From the NCBI GenBank assembly GCA_963728395.1, contig CAVSJJ010000004.1, forward strand, positions 1 to 64,000: DNA of 64,000 nucleotides. The letters are read 5' to 3'. Within the stretch, counting starts at the first letter, position 1. Each line of letters begins with the position of its first letter. The stretch is from CAVSJJ01 sp963728395 (GTDB taxonomy: Bacteria; Actinomycetota; Actinomycetes; Actinomycetales; Dermatophilaceae). The position numbers were made by a program, and so were the translations under genes. The notes below the pieces were generated by a model. It was not told where the DNA came from and searched no databases. It saw nothing but the letters and a program-made list of their open reading frames with translations. Below, in pieces: positions 25,204-33,728 of the stretch.

Positions 25204-25275
25204 GAGGGGTGGGGATGTGCCCCTTCGGCCGCGGTCGAAGGGGCACATCCCCACCCGTCGCGGGCCCGATGCGGG
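25204..25275. repeat. REP-like palindromic element, copy 1
   Basis: Arms 25207-25227 and 25236-25256 form a perfect 21-bp stem with an 8-base loop. The right arm continues into ACCCGTCGCGGGCC, a tail shared in modified form with elements at 27338-27430 and 33522-33680. It lies just past the kinase stop and may also act as that operon's terminator. Confidence 0.7.
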
Positions 25276-25278
25276 AGG

Positions 25279-26292
25279 TCACTCCGTCGGGCGGAACCCG
25301 TACTCGTCGCCGAGCGCGAGGCAGTCGGCGACCGGGGCCACCGTGTCGGACGTGCCGGTGCCGCGCAGGCAGGCCGCGGCGGCCGCGACCCCGACCCGAA
25401 GGCATGTCTCGACGGCCCATCCCTCGTGGAGCCCGAGGACCACCCCGCTCGCGAACGCGTCGCCCGCGCCGGTGGCCGAGTGGATCTGCTCGCGCGGCAT
25501 ACGCACCGACCCCTGGCGCCACACCCGCCCGTCCGGTGTCGCCGCGACGCACCCCGCCGGGAAGTGGATGGCGGTGAGCACCCCGACCCCGAGCCCGACG
25601 AGCCGGACGGCGACGCGCTCGACGGCCCGCCAGTCGGGGTGCCCATCCGCGTCCGTCGCCCGCACCGGCTCCCCGACCAGGGCGGCGGCCTCGACCTCGT
25701 TGACGATGATCGAGTCCAGATGCGGCAGGCAGGGCAGGGCGAGCTCACGGATCCGGTCCGGGGCGAGGGAGACGAGCTCGAGGTTCGTGTGCATGCCGAC
25801 CGCCTGGCCGGCCTCCAGCGCCTGCGCCCAGCCGGACGAGGCGTCGAGCGTCGGATGGAGGCCTGGCGCGCCGAGATGGAGGATCCGGGCGGTGGAGCCG
25901 GCCGGGTCGAGGTCGGCCGCGGTGAGCAGGCCGTTGGCCCCGATGTGGTGGAAGAACGTCCGGGCTCCCCCGTCGCGGACGACCATCGCGTCGGTGAAGG
26001 AGGTGGCCGCCTCGGACGAGCGACGGACCCGGGCGGTGTCGATCCCGTCGGCGGCGAGCGCCTCGAGGAGGACCTCGCCGTTCGCGTCCCGTCCGACGAC
26101 GCCGGCGAGCGCGAGCGGGAAGGGCGCGCCCAGCCGGGCGAGGTCGACGGCGAGGTTGGCCGCCGGCCCACCGGTGCTCGGCGTGACGGACTCGATGACG
26201 GCGAGCCGCTCCTGCTCGGGGTAGCCGTCGATGACCTTGCCGATGTCGAGGATGACCGATCCGGCGCACAGGACGCCGGAACGCTCGGTCAT
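25279..26292 (-). CDS. PfkB-family carbohydrate kinase
   Basis: The 337-residue kinase has the PfkB N-terminal glycine pair region (STGGPAANLAVDLARLG, about residue 40) and the C-terminal signature HSATGAGDAFASGVVLGL, which holds the catalytic Asp and anion hole. It would phosphorylate a sugar or sugar-like alcohol with ATP in the cytoplasm. ATG 26292 overlaps the stop of the aldolase-like gene by four bases (ATGA), so the two are translated together. A kinase plus an aldolase-like partner suggests phosphorylation and cleavage in one sugar pathway, but the substrate is not readable. The two genes interrupt the otherwise conserved gatCAB-ligA neighbourhood. Confidence 0.85.
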   Translation of the reverse strand: MTERSGVLCAGSVILDIGKVIDGYPEQERLAVIESVTPSTGGPAANLAVDLARLGAPFPLALAGVVGRDANGEVLLEALAADGIDTARVRRSSEAATSFTDAMVVRDGGARTFFHHIGANGLLTAADLDPAGSTARILHLGAPGLHPTLDASSGWAQALEAGQAVGMHTNLELVSLAPDRIRELALPCLPHLDSIIVNEVEAAALVGEPVRATDADGHPDWRAVERVAVRLVGLGVGVLTAIHFPAGCVAATPDGRVWRQGSVRMPREQIHSATGAGDAFASGVVLGLHEGWAVETCLRVGVAAAAACLRGTGTSDTVAPVADCLALGDEYGFRPTE

Positions 26293-27269
26293 GCTCCGGC
26301 GGCGAGCAGCGGCTCGGTGATCGTCTGGTCCTCGGCGAGGGAGCGGGTCGGCTCGATCCCCTTGCTCGCGAGGACGTCGTGGTATGCCGCGACCGCGTCC
26401 TGCGGGGTCGAGCGGCCACTGAGGACGTCGCGCATCGCGCGGAGCAGGTCGAGCTGGGACTCGGCGCGCTGGACCTTGCGCCCGAAGAGCGCGACCCGAG
26501 CACCGTGCCGCTCGGACTGGGCGAGCAGCTCGAGGGCGTCCCGGGTCGTGCCGGCCGACCCGCCGAGAATGCCGACGACGAGCGAGGGGTCGTGACCGAC
26601 GAGCTCGGACAGGGCGGCCGGACCGTTGTAGACCATCTTGAGGAACAGCGGTCGCTCGACCTGGGCCACCCCGGCGAGGAGCCGGACGATGTGGTCGTTG
26701 ACGAAGGCGCCGACGTCGTCGGGCGCCAGGTCGACGGCCGCGTTGGGGTTGAAGATCTCGAGGAAGTGGCGCATGCCCACGGCATGCGCCTCGGCCCGGA
26801 AGGCGGCGTACCGCTCGAGGGTCGCCAGGTCGCGATCGACGTCGTTGTTGAAGGTCACCGAGTACAGGACGAGCGAGCAGAACTCGCGGGCCCGGGCAAG
26901 GTTGGCGGTCCGGAAGGGCCGGGACGGCGAGGCGGTGTACCGGCCGCCACGCGGGTTCCAGATGTCGGTCGTGTCGTTGGCCCGGACGGCGAGCGTCACG
27001 GCGCTGCCCTCGAAAACGTCGTCGCGGGTGAGCCGCTCACCATTGGAGACGGAGGTGAGGACGATGTCGACCGCCTCGGCGCGGACCTCCCGCGCCATCG
27101 CCTCGAGATAGTCGACGCGGCTGCGGAAGGCGCCCCCCTGGCCGGGCACCGGCCCGGCCGCCTGGACCCCGAAGGCCATGTCGGCGTCCTTCGCGTCCGC
27201 GAGGACGAAGTGGTCGGGCGTGTAGCTGCCGGCTGCCATGACGGACAGCTTCCGGTCCAGAGCCTTCAT
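26289..27269 (-). CDS. TIM-barrel aldolase-like protein, substrate unknown
   Basis: The 326-residue protein alternates hydrophobic strands and helices as in class I aldolases. They include VDIVLTSVSNG (about residue 70), MRHFLEIFNPN, PLFLKMVYNG (a candidate Schiff-base Lys in LKMVY) and a phosphate-site-like VGILGGSAGTTRDALELL. I recognise the fold style but not a named family, so aldolase is an inference strengthened by the overlapping PfkB kinase. ATG 27269 is preferred to a GTG nine bases upstream. No ribosome site is visible for either, and a TATCGT hexamer seven bases before the ATG would fit a leaderless transcript. Confidence 0.65.
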   Translation of the reverse strand: MKALDRKLSVMAAGSYTPDHFVLADAKDADMAFGVQAAGPVPGQGGAFRSRVDYLEAMAREVRAEAVDIVLTSVSNGERLTRDDVFEGSAVTLAVRANDTTDIWNPRGGRYTASPSRPFRTANLARAREFCSLVLYSVTFNNDVDRDLATLERYAAFRAEAHAVGMRHFLEIFNPNAAVDLAPDDVGAFVNDHIVRLLAGVAQVERPLFLKMVYNGPAALSELVGHDPSLVVGILGGSAGTTRDALELLAQSERHGARVALFGRKVQRAESQLDLLRAMRDVLSGRSTPQDAVAAYHDVLASKGIEPTRSLAEDQTITEPLLAAGA

Positions 27270-27337
27270 GGTCGTCACGATAGGCAGTCGCCGCCCGGTC
27301 CGCCCCCGCCCACGCCGGTCCGGGCCGGCATACCCCG

Positions 27338-27430
27338 CTCGAGGGGGACCTCATCCCAGCCCGGGGTGGGGCTCGGCCTCGTCACCCGCCCGCGATGGGA
27401 CGGATTCCCACCTCTCGCGGGCCGGACGCC
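27338..27430. repeat. REP-like palindromic element, copy 2 (degenerate)
   Basis: The left part begins CGAGGGGGACC and the right part reads CGATGGGACGGATTCCCACC followed by TCTCGCGGGCCGG. The right part aligns with the right arms of the copies at 25204 and 33522. Arms are less complementary than in the other two. It occupies the gap between the aldolase-like gene start and the ligA stop, which otherwise holds one copy of the enriched octamer at 27327. Confidence 0.55.
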
Positions 27431-27464
27431 GGTGCGGCAGCCCGCCCGGCCCCGCGGAGGTGGC

Positions 27465-29609
27465 TCAGTCGGGCGAGCCGGTCTCGAGCAGCCGCTCGAA
27501 GCCCGCCTCGTCGAGGATGGCCAGGCCCAGCTCGCGGGCCTTGGCCTCCTTCGAGCCGGCGCCCGGGCCGACGACGACGAAGTCGGTCTTCTTCGACACC
27601 GATCCGGCCGCCTTGCCACCCCGGGCGAGGATGGCCTCCCTGGCCGAATCGCGAGAGAACCGTTCGAGCGACCCGGTGACGACAACGGTCCTCCCGGCGA
27701 GGGTCTGCTCGACGGACTCGTCGCGCTCGTCCGCCATCCGCACGCCGTCCTCGTCCCATCGCGCGACGATCGCGCGGTGCCAGTCGACCTCGAACCAGTC
27801 CTTGACCGCCTCCGCGATGACCGGGCCGACGCCGTCGACGGCCGCGAGCTGCTGGGCGGACGCGGCCCGGATCGCCTCCATCGAGTGCAGCTCCTGGGCG
27901 AGGGCCCGGGCCGCGGTCGGGCCGACGTGCCGGATGGACAGGGCGACGAGCACCCGCCACAGCGGCTGCTCCTTGGCCGCCGCCAGGTTGGCGACGAGCT
28001 TCTCGCCGTTGGCCGAGAGCACCCGCCCGTCGACGACGGCCTGCTCGGGATCGGATTTCTTCGCCGCCCGGGTGTAGAGCGGGACCCGCGCGATGTCCTC
28101 GGCCGTGAGGGAGAACAGCAGGGCCTCGGTGGGACCTCCGAGCGACTCGTCGTCGAGGACGCCCGACTCCAGGAGGGCCCCGGCCCCCTCCCAGCCGAGG
28201 GCCTCGATGTCGAAGCCGCCGCGGGAGGCGAGCCCGAACAGTCGCTCGCGCAGCTGCGACGGGCAGGACCGGCCGTTGGGGCAGCGGATGTCCTTGTCGC
28301 CCTCCTTCTCCGGCGCGAGGGGGGTGCCGCACGAGGGGCACTCGGTCGGCATGACGAACTCCCGCTCGGACCCGTCCCGCAGCGCGACGACCGGCCCGAG
28401 GATCTCGGGGATGACGTCGCCGGCCTTGCGCAGGACGACGATGTCGCCGATGAGCACCCCCTTGCGGACCACCTCGTGGGCGTTGTGGAGGGTCGCCATC
28501 GAGACCGTCGACCCGGCGACGGTGACCGGCTCCATCACCCCGAAGGGCGTCACCCGGCCGGTGCGCCCGACATTGACCTGGATGTCGAGCAGCCTCGTGT
28601 TCACCTCCTCGGGTGGGTACTTGTACGCCATGGCCCAGCGCGGCGCGCGGGAGGTCGATCCGAGCTGGCGCTGCACGGCCGTCTCGTCGACCTTGACGAC
28701 GACGCCGTCGATCTCGTGTTCGACGCCGTGCCGCCGCTCGCCGTAGTCGTCGATGAAGGCCTGGACCGCCTCCAGCGAGTCCAGCACGCGGTAGTGGCTC
28801 GAGACCGGCAGCCCCCATGACCGCAGCAGGTCGTACGCCTCGCTCTGTCGGTCGACATCGAACCCCCGCCGCGCCCCGATGCCGTGGACGAGCAGGTGCA
28901 GCGGCCGGGTGGCCGTGACCCGGGGGTCCTTCTGGCGCAGCGACCCCGCCGCGGCGTTGCGGGGGTTGGCGAAGGGCGGCTTGCCCGCCTCGACCAGCGC
29001 GGCGTTGAGGTCGCCGAACGCCTCGATGGGGAAGAACACCTCGCCGCGGACCTCGAGGAGCTCGGGGACGGACCGGCCGGACAGCTCGGTCGGGACCCCC
29101 TCGATCGTCCGCACGTTGAGGGTGACGTCCTCACCGGTACGCCCGTCGCCGCGGGTCAGCGCCCGGGTGAGCCGGCCGTCCTCGTAGAGCAGGTTGACCG
29201 CGAGCCCGTCGATCTTCAGCTCGCAGAGGAAGTGGTATGCCGTGCCGCCCGCCTCCCGCTCGACCCGGGCCGCCCAGGCGGCGAGCTCCTCGGGGCTGAA
29301 CGCGTTGTCGAGGCTGAGCATCCGCTCGAGATGGTCGACGGCCTGGAAGTCGGTGGAGAACACGGCGCCGCCGACCTGCTGCGACGGGCTGTCGGGCGTG
29401 CGCAGCGAGGGGTGCGACTCCTCGAGCTCGGTGAGCCGCCGGACGAGCCGGTCGTACTCCCCGTCGCTCACCGTCGGGGCGTCCTTGACGTGGTAGGTGA
29501 ACTGGTGGCCGCGGATCTCCTCGGCGAGGTCGCCCCACTCGCGGCGGACGTCGTCCGGGACCTGGTCGGCGGCGGCCTGCACGGCCGGGTCGGCGGGTGT
29601 CTCGCTCAC
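27465..29609 (-). CDS. ligA: NAD-dependent DNA ligase
   Basis: The 714-residue replicative ligase seals nicks using NAD. Domains in order: Ia (to about residue 75, YYDRL-like DGEYDRLVRRL); adenylation domain with the active lysine in LCELKIDGLAVNLLYEDGRL (about residue 131); OB fold (GRTGRVTPFGVMEPV); a four-Cys zinc finger (TECPSCG ... IRCPNGRSCPSQ); helix-hairpin-helix repeats; and a C-terminal BRCT domain (AGRTVVVTGSLERFSRDSA). All catalytic landmarks are present and length is normal. It is divergent from the acyl-CoA synthetase across 159 bases and followed by the REP-like element. Confidence 0.97.
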   Translation of the reverse strand: MSETPADPAVQAAADQVPDDVRREWGDLAEEIRGHQFTYHVKDAPTVSDGEYDRLVRRLTELEESHPSLRTPDSPSQQVGGAVFSTDFQAVDHLERMLSLDNAFSPEELAAWAARVEREAGGTAYHFLCELKIDGLAVNLLYEDGRLTRALTRGDGRTGEDVTLNVRTIEGVPTELSGRSVPELLEVRGEVFFPIEAFGDLNAALVEAGKPPFANPRNAAAGSLRQKDPRVTATRPLHLLVHGIGARRGFDVDRQSEAYDLLRSWGLPVSSHYRVLDSLEAVQAFIDDYGERRHGVEHEIDGVVVKVDETAVQRQLGSTSRAPRWAMAYKYPPEEVNTRLLDIQVNVGRTGRVTPFGVMEPVTVAGSTVSMATLHNAHEVVRKGVLIGDIVVLRKAGDVIPEILGPVVALRDGSEREFVMPTECPSCGTPLAPEKEGDKDIRCPNGRSCPSQLRERLFGLASRGGFDIEALGWEGAGALLESGVLDDESLGGPTEALLFSLTAEDIARVPLYTRAAKKSDPEQAVVDGRVLSANGEKLVANLAAAKEQPLWRVLVALSIRHVGPTAARALAQELHSMEAIRAASAQQLAAVDGVGPVIAEAVKDWFEVDWHRAIVARWDEDGVRMADERDESVEQTLAGRTVVVTGSLERFSRDSAREAILARGGKAAGSVSKKTDFVVVGPGAGSKEAKARELGLAILDEAGFERLLETGSPD

Positions 29610-29768
29610 CCGCTCATCCTGCTACACGGTGGCGACATCGATGCCGTCGGCGCCGGCCGGCCGCTGGGAGGAGCGCACGGCTCACCTCGGTCTAGGTCGG
29701 AAGTCCTGGCCGCGGCGCCGCCGGACGGCGAGAATGTCGGCAACCGCCGACGCCCGACAGGAGCCTTG

Positions 29769-31253
29769 ATGACCAACCTCGCGACCAACCTCCTGGCGAC
29801 GGCGGAGCGGACACCGGACCAGAGCGCGATCACGATCGACGGGACGAACATCGGCTACGCCCGGCTGAGCGAGATGGCGGCCCGGCTCGCGGGACAGCTG
29901 AGCCGGGCCGGGATCGAGCCGGGCGAGCGCATCGCGATCATCCTGCCCAACGTGCCGGCGTTCCCCGTCGTCTTCTTCGGGAGCCTCATGGCCGGGGCCG
30001 TCGTCGTCCCGATGAACCCGCTCCTGAAGTCCGGCGAGATCGACTACTTCTTCACCGACTCGGGCACCAGGATCGCCTTCGTCTGGCCGGACTTCGTCGC
30101 GGAGGCGACGAAGGGTGCCGCGGGCTCCGGGACGCGGATCGTCGAGTGCGGGCCCTCCGGTCCGGTGGAGGGTGCCCTTGAGGGGGGCGCACCGTCCACC
30201 GGGCCGGTCGAGCGCGACGACGACGACACGGCGATCATCCTCTATACCTCGGGGACGACCGGACGGCCCAAGGGCGCCGAGCTGACCCATCGCAACGTCC
30301 ACCTCAACGCGCTGCGCAGCGCGACGGTCATCCAGGAAATCCGCGCCGACGACGTCGTCATGGGCTGCCTGCCGCTCTTCCACGTCTTCGGGCTCGTCGT
30401 CGGTCTCAACGCCTCGGTCATCGCGCGCTCCACCCTGGCGCTCATCCCTCGCTTCGACCCGGCGAAGGCCATCGAGGTCATCGGCAAGGAGCGGGTCAGT
30501 GTCCCGACGATGTATGCCGCGATCCTCAACCATCCGGACGCGGAGGAGATGGACGCCTCCTCGCTGCGGACCTGCGTCTCCGGCGGGTCGGCGATGCCGC
30601 TGGAGGTCATGCGCGGGTTCGAGGAGAGGTTCGGCACGACGATCCTCGAGGGCTACGGGCTCTCCGAGACCTCGCCGGTAGCGTCCTTCAACATGCTCGA
30701 CCGCGAGCGCAAGCCGGGCACGATCGGCGTCGCGATCCCCGGCTGCGAGCTGCGCTGCGTCGACAGCGAGGGCAGCGAGGTTGCGGTCGGTGAGGTCGGT
30801 GAGATCGCCATCCGCGGCGACAACGTCATGAAGGGCTACTGGAACAACCCCGAGGCCACCGCGGAGGCGATCCCCGACGGCTGGTTCCGCACCGGCGACC
30901 TCGCGACGATGGACGACGAGGGCTACTTCACGATCGTCGACCGCAAGAAGGACATGATCCTGCGCGGCGGGATGAACGTGTACCCGCGCGAGGTCGAGGA
31001 GGTCATCTACACCCACCCGGACGTCCTCGAGGTCGCCGTCGTCGGTGTCCCCGACGACCTCCTCGGCGAGCAGGTCGGGGCGGCCGTCGCGCTGCGGGAG
31101 GGTTCGGCGGCGACGCCGGAGGACATCATCGCCTTCACGAGGGAGCGGATCGCGGCCTACAAGTACCCACGTCAGGTGTGGCTCGTCGGCGAGCTGCCGA
31201 AGGGACCGACCGGCAAGGTCCTCCGGCGCGAGGTGAGCCCGCCCACGGCGTGA
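29769..31253 (+). CDS. Acyl-CoA synthetase (AMP-forming)
   Basis: The 494-residue adenylate-forming enzyme activates a carboxylic acid, probably a fatty acid, to its CoA thioester. Signatures are YTSGTTGRPKGAELTHRN (P-loop-like, about residue 162), EGYGLSETSPV, GWFRTGDLATMDDEGYF and the catalytic lysine in LPKGPTGKVLRREV at the C-terminus. ATG 29769 has AGGAG seven bases upstream. It starts divergently from ligA. Nearby etfBA and an enoyl-CoA hydratase are compatible with beta-oxidation, but they lie more than 9 kb away and are not in one operon. Chain-length preference cannot be read from sequence. Confidence 0.9.
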   Translation: MTNLATNLLATAERTPDQSAITIDGTNIGYARLSEMAARLAGQLSRAGIEPGERIAIILPNVPAFPVVFFGSLMAGAVVVPMNPLLKSGEIDYFFTDSGTRIAFVWPDFVAEATKGAAGSGTRIVECGPSGPVEGALEGGAPSTGPVERDDDDTAIILYTSGTTGRPKGAELTHRNVHLNALRSATVIQEIRADDVVMGCLPLFHVFGLVVGLNASVIARSTLALIPRFDPAKAIEVIGKERVSVPTMYAAILNHPDAEEMDASSLRTCVSGGSAMPLEVMRGFEERFGTTILEGYGLSETSPVASFNMLDRERKPGTIGVAIPGCELRCVDSEGSEVAVGEVGEIAIRGDNVMKGYWNNPEATAEAIPDGWFRTGDLATMDDEGYFTIVDRKKDMILRGGMNVYPREVEEVIYTHPDVLEVAVVGVPDDLLGEQVGAAVALREGSAATPEDIIAFTRERIAAYKYPRQVWLVGELPKGPTGKVLRREVSPPTA

Positions 31254-31312
31254 GCGGGTGGTGGAAGGCCGCACGCCGAAGGGCCGCCCGCGGCATACGG
31301 CAGACTGTCCCG

Positions 31313-32347
31313 GTGACTCCCGGACCGATCCCGCCCCTGACCGGCCTGCCCGACGGCGTCGCCGCCGTCATCCCCCAGCTCGACGACATCTCCGAGGCCA
31401 CGGCACTCCTCGGGGCCTTCCAGGAATGGGCGAACGGACGTCCCTCGGTGAGCGAGGACGCCGTGGCCGCGACGCTGACCGGCACCGGGTCATGGACCCG
31501 CCGCCAGGCCATCGTCCGCGACGAGAACCGGCTCCTCGCCCTCGTCAGCGTCCACGACCGGGCCGCCGGGCGGACCCTCGTCGAGGTGACCGTCGCACCG
31601 GACCTCGAGATCGCCGCCGCCGACGCCGTCGCCGCCTCCTGCTTCGGCTGGGCCGAGGAGGTCGGACTCGAGATCGCCGCGCTCCGCGAGCTTCCGGGCA
31701 CCCAGCTCGACTCGGGAGCGTATGCCGCCGACGAGCGCCAGCAGCGCTGGCTCACCACCGCGGGGTTCACCAACGTGCGCACCTGGCTGCAGATGACCCG
31801 GCCGGTGCGGCCCGAGGAAGGCGCGCCGGGCGGGGTGCCGGGCCCACGCGAGGGCGTGACGATCCGCCGGGTCGCGACGCACGACGACGGCTCGCCCGTC
31901 GCCCACGACCTGCAGACCGTGCACCGGATGCTCGAGGAGTCCTTCGCCGACCACTTCAACTCCTACCGCGAGAGCTTCCCCGAGTTCGTCCAGCGGCTGC
32001 GCGAGGACCCCGGCCACCGCTGGGACCACTGGTGGATCGCCGAGGTCGACATCGACGGCACACCCGAGCCGGGCGGTGCTCTCGTGGCGACGATCCTCGG
32101 CCCGGACGCCACGGGCGCCGAGGGGTCCTACGTGGACTACATCGGGGTCCACCGCCGAGCCCGGGGACGTGGAGTCGCAAAGGCCCTGCTGCACACCGTG
32201 ATCCGCGATGCCGCCCAGCGTGGTCGCAACCGCGTGGGGCTCGAGGTCGACGATGACTCCCCGACGGGCGCGGACGGACTCTACAGCGCGCTGGGGTGGC
32301 GCACGGCATACAAGACCCAGTCCTGGCACCGCGACATCGCGCTCTGA
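31313..32347 (+). CDS. GNAT-family N-acetyltransferase, two-domain
   Basis: The 344-residue protein has a degenerate GNAT-like N-terminal half (about 1-165) and a complete C-terminal GNAT domain. The latter has the acetyl-CoA site VDYIGVHRRARGRGVAKALLHTVI (about residue 275) and the following GLEVDDDSPTGADGLYSALGW, where glycine-proximal residues fit motif B. It acetylates an amine on an unknown target; the double-domain plan resembles MshD but the motifs are not specific enough to call it. The start is the GTG at 31313, with no clear ribosome site. It follows the acyl-CoA synthetase by 59 bases and may be read through from it. Confidence 0.75.
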   Translation: MTPGPIPPLTGLPDGVAAVIPQLDDISEATALLGAFQEWANGRPSVSEDAVAATLTGTGSWTRRQAIVRDENRLLALVSVHDRAAGRTLVEVTVAPDLEIAAADAVAASCFGWAEEVGLEIAALRELPGTQLDSGAYAADERQQRWLTTAGFTNVRTWLQMTRPVRPEEGAPGGVPGPREGVTIRRVATHDDGSPVAHDLQTVHRMLEESFADHFNSYRESFPEFVQRLREDPGHRWDHWWIAEVDIDGTPEPGGALVATILGPDATGAEGSYVDYIGVHRRARGRGVAKALLHTVIRDAAQRGRNRVGLEVDDDSPTGADGLYSALGWRTAYKTQSWHRDIAL

Positions 32348-32449
32348 GCGGCGCCCGCCACAGCGGGACCGACGGGCCTCGGGTGGTTGTCGAGCGGGCC
32401 GGTCGTCCCGTTGAATGACGGCACCCACCCACCCGACAAGGGAGTCGAC

Positions 32450-33511
32450 ATGGACCTCGCCCCGGGCGTCACCGCCCACACGACGGACACCGCCCGCCTG
32501 CGGATGCACTGGGTCGGCTGGGGCCCCGACGACGGAGAGCTCGTCGTCCTCGTCCATGGGAACATGTCGACCGGCCGGTTCTTCGAACACCTCGCGGCCC
32601 TCACCCAGCAGGACTACCGGGTCATTGCCCCCGACATGCGCTCCTTCGGCCGGAGCGAGCCGGCCCCGATCGACGCGACACGCGGGCTGCGCGACTGGGC
32701 CGACGACGTCCGCTCGCTTCTCGAGGCCCTCGGCCTCGCCGGACGCCCGGCCCACCTGCTCGGCTGGTCCACCGGTGGCGCGGCCATCAGCGCGTATGCC
32801 GTGGACCACGGCGACGTCGCCTCCCTCACCTATGTGGACCCGGTCTCGCCCTACGGCTTCGGCGGCGTCCGCGCCGACGGGACGCCCTGCTTCCCGGACT
32901 GGGCCGGGTCCGGCGGCGGCGTCGGCTCCCAGGACTTCGCCGCAGCGGTGCGCGACGGCGACCGGGGCACCGACAGCCCCTTCTCGCCGCGCAACGTCAT
33001 GCGCTCGTCGTACTGGTCGAGCGAGCACATTGTCGAACCGACCCTGGAGGACCTGCTCGTCGACGAGGTCCTCCTCACGGTGACCGGGGACGACGGGTAC
33101 CCCGGCGACGCGACCCCTTCGGAGTACTGGCCCGGCGTCGCGCCCGGCACCCGCGGCATCCTCAACGCCCTCTCACCCAAGTACTGCAACTGGACCGACA
33201 TCCTCGAGCTCGGCCCCAAGCCGCCGGTCCTGTGGACCCACGGCGGGGCCGATGTCGTCATCGGCGACGCCTCGGCCTGGGACATGGCGACGCTCGGAGC
33301 GGCCGGCGCCGTTCCCGGCTGGCCGGGCGAGGACGTCGTGCCGTCTCAGCCGATGGTGAGCCAGATCCGCGAGGTGCTGGGTCGCTATGCGGCGGCCGGT
33401 GGTCGGGTCCGCAGCGAGACGTTCGAGGGGTCGGGCCACGCGCCGTTCATCGACGCCACGCAGGCCTGGGCCGCGGTGTGGCTCGACTTCCTCGTCTCGG
33501 CTCGCCCCTGA
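32450..33511 (+). CDS. Alpha/beta hydrolase
   Basis: The 353-residue protein is an alpha/beta-hydrolase-fold enzyme with the oxyanion segment VLVHGNMSTGRFF (about residue 33), the nucleophile elbow LLGWSTGGAA (Ser about 108) and the catalytic His in FEGSGHAPFIDAT near the C-terminus. A longer than usual lid region (about residues 135-250, including WSSEHIVEPTLEDLL) separates strands 6 and 7. Substrate unknown; esterase or lyase activities are both possible in this fold. ATG 32450 has AAGGGAG six bases upstream. Downstream lies the direct and inverted repeat cluster at 33522-33680. Confidence 0.85.
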   Translation: MDLAPGVTAHTTDTARLRMHWVGWGPDDGELVVLVHGNMSTGRFFEHLAALTQQDYRVIAPDMRSFGRSEPAPIDATRGLRDWADDVRSLLEALGLAGRPAHLLGWSTGGAAISAYAVDHGDVASLTYVDPVSPYGFGGVRADGTPCFPDWAGSGGGVGSQDFAAAVRDGDRGTDSPFSPRNVMRSSYWSSEHIVEPTLEDLLVDEVLLTVTGDDGYPGDATPSEYWPGVAPGTRGILNALSPKYCNWTDILELGPKPPVLWTHGGADVVIGDASAWDMATLGAAGAVPGWPGEDVVPSQPMVSQIREVLGRYAAAGGRVRSETFEGSGHAPFIDATQAWAAVWLDFLVSARP

Positions 33512-33521
33512 CCCACCTCAC

Positions 33522-33680
33522 CCGAGGGGTGGCGATCCGCCCCTTGCCCCCGCCGAGGGGTGGCGATCCGCCCCTTGCCCCCGCCGAGGGGTGGCGATCG
33601 GTCCCTTCAGCGGCGCTGATGGGACCGATCGCCACCCCTCGCGGCGTCCGGGGGGCCGATCGCCACCCTTCGGCGGGCGG
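33522..33680. repeat. REP-like element, copy 3, with 31-bp direct repeats and a 21-bp stem
   Basis: A 31-bp unit beginning CGAGGGGTGGCGATC occurs at 33523 and 33554 and partly at 33585. The third copy pairs perfectly with 33621-33641 (21-bp stem, 15-base loop), and a further GATCGCCACCC half-site follows near 33657. It fills the gap between the convergent hydrolase and EamA genes and would terminate from both sides. The right arm and tail match the elements at 25204 and 27338. Confidence 0.8.
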
Positions 33681-33728
33681 CCGGGTATGCCGTGTCGGCG
33701 ACGGTGCGGCGTGCGGGGCCGGCGAAGG

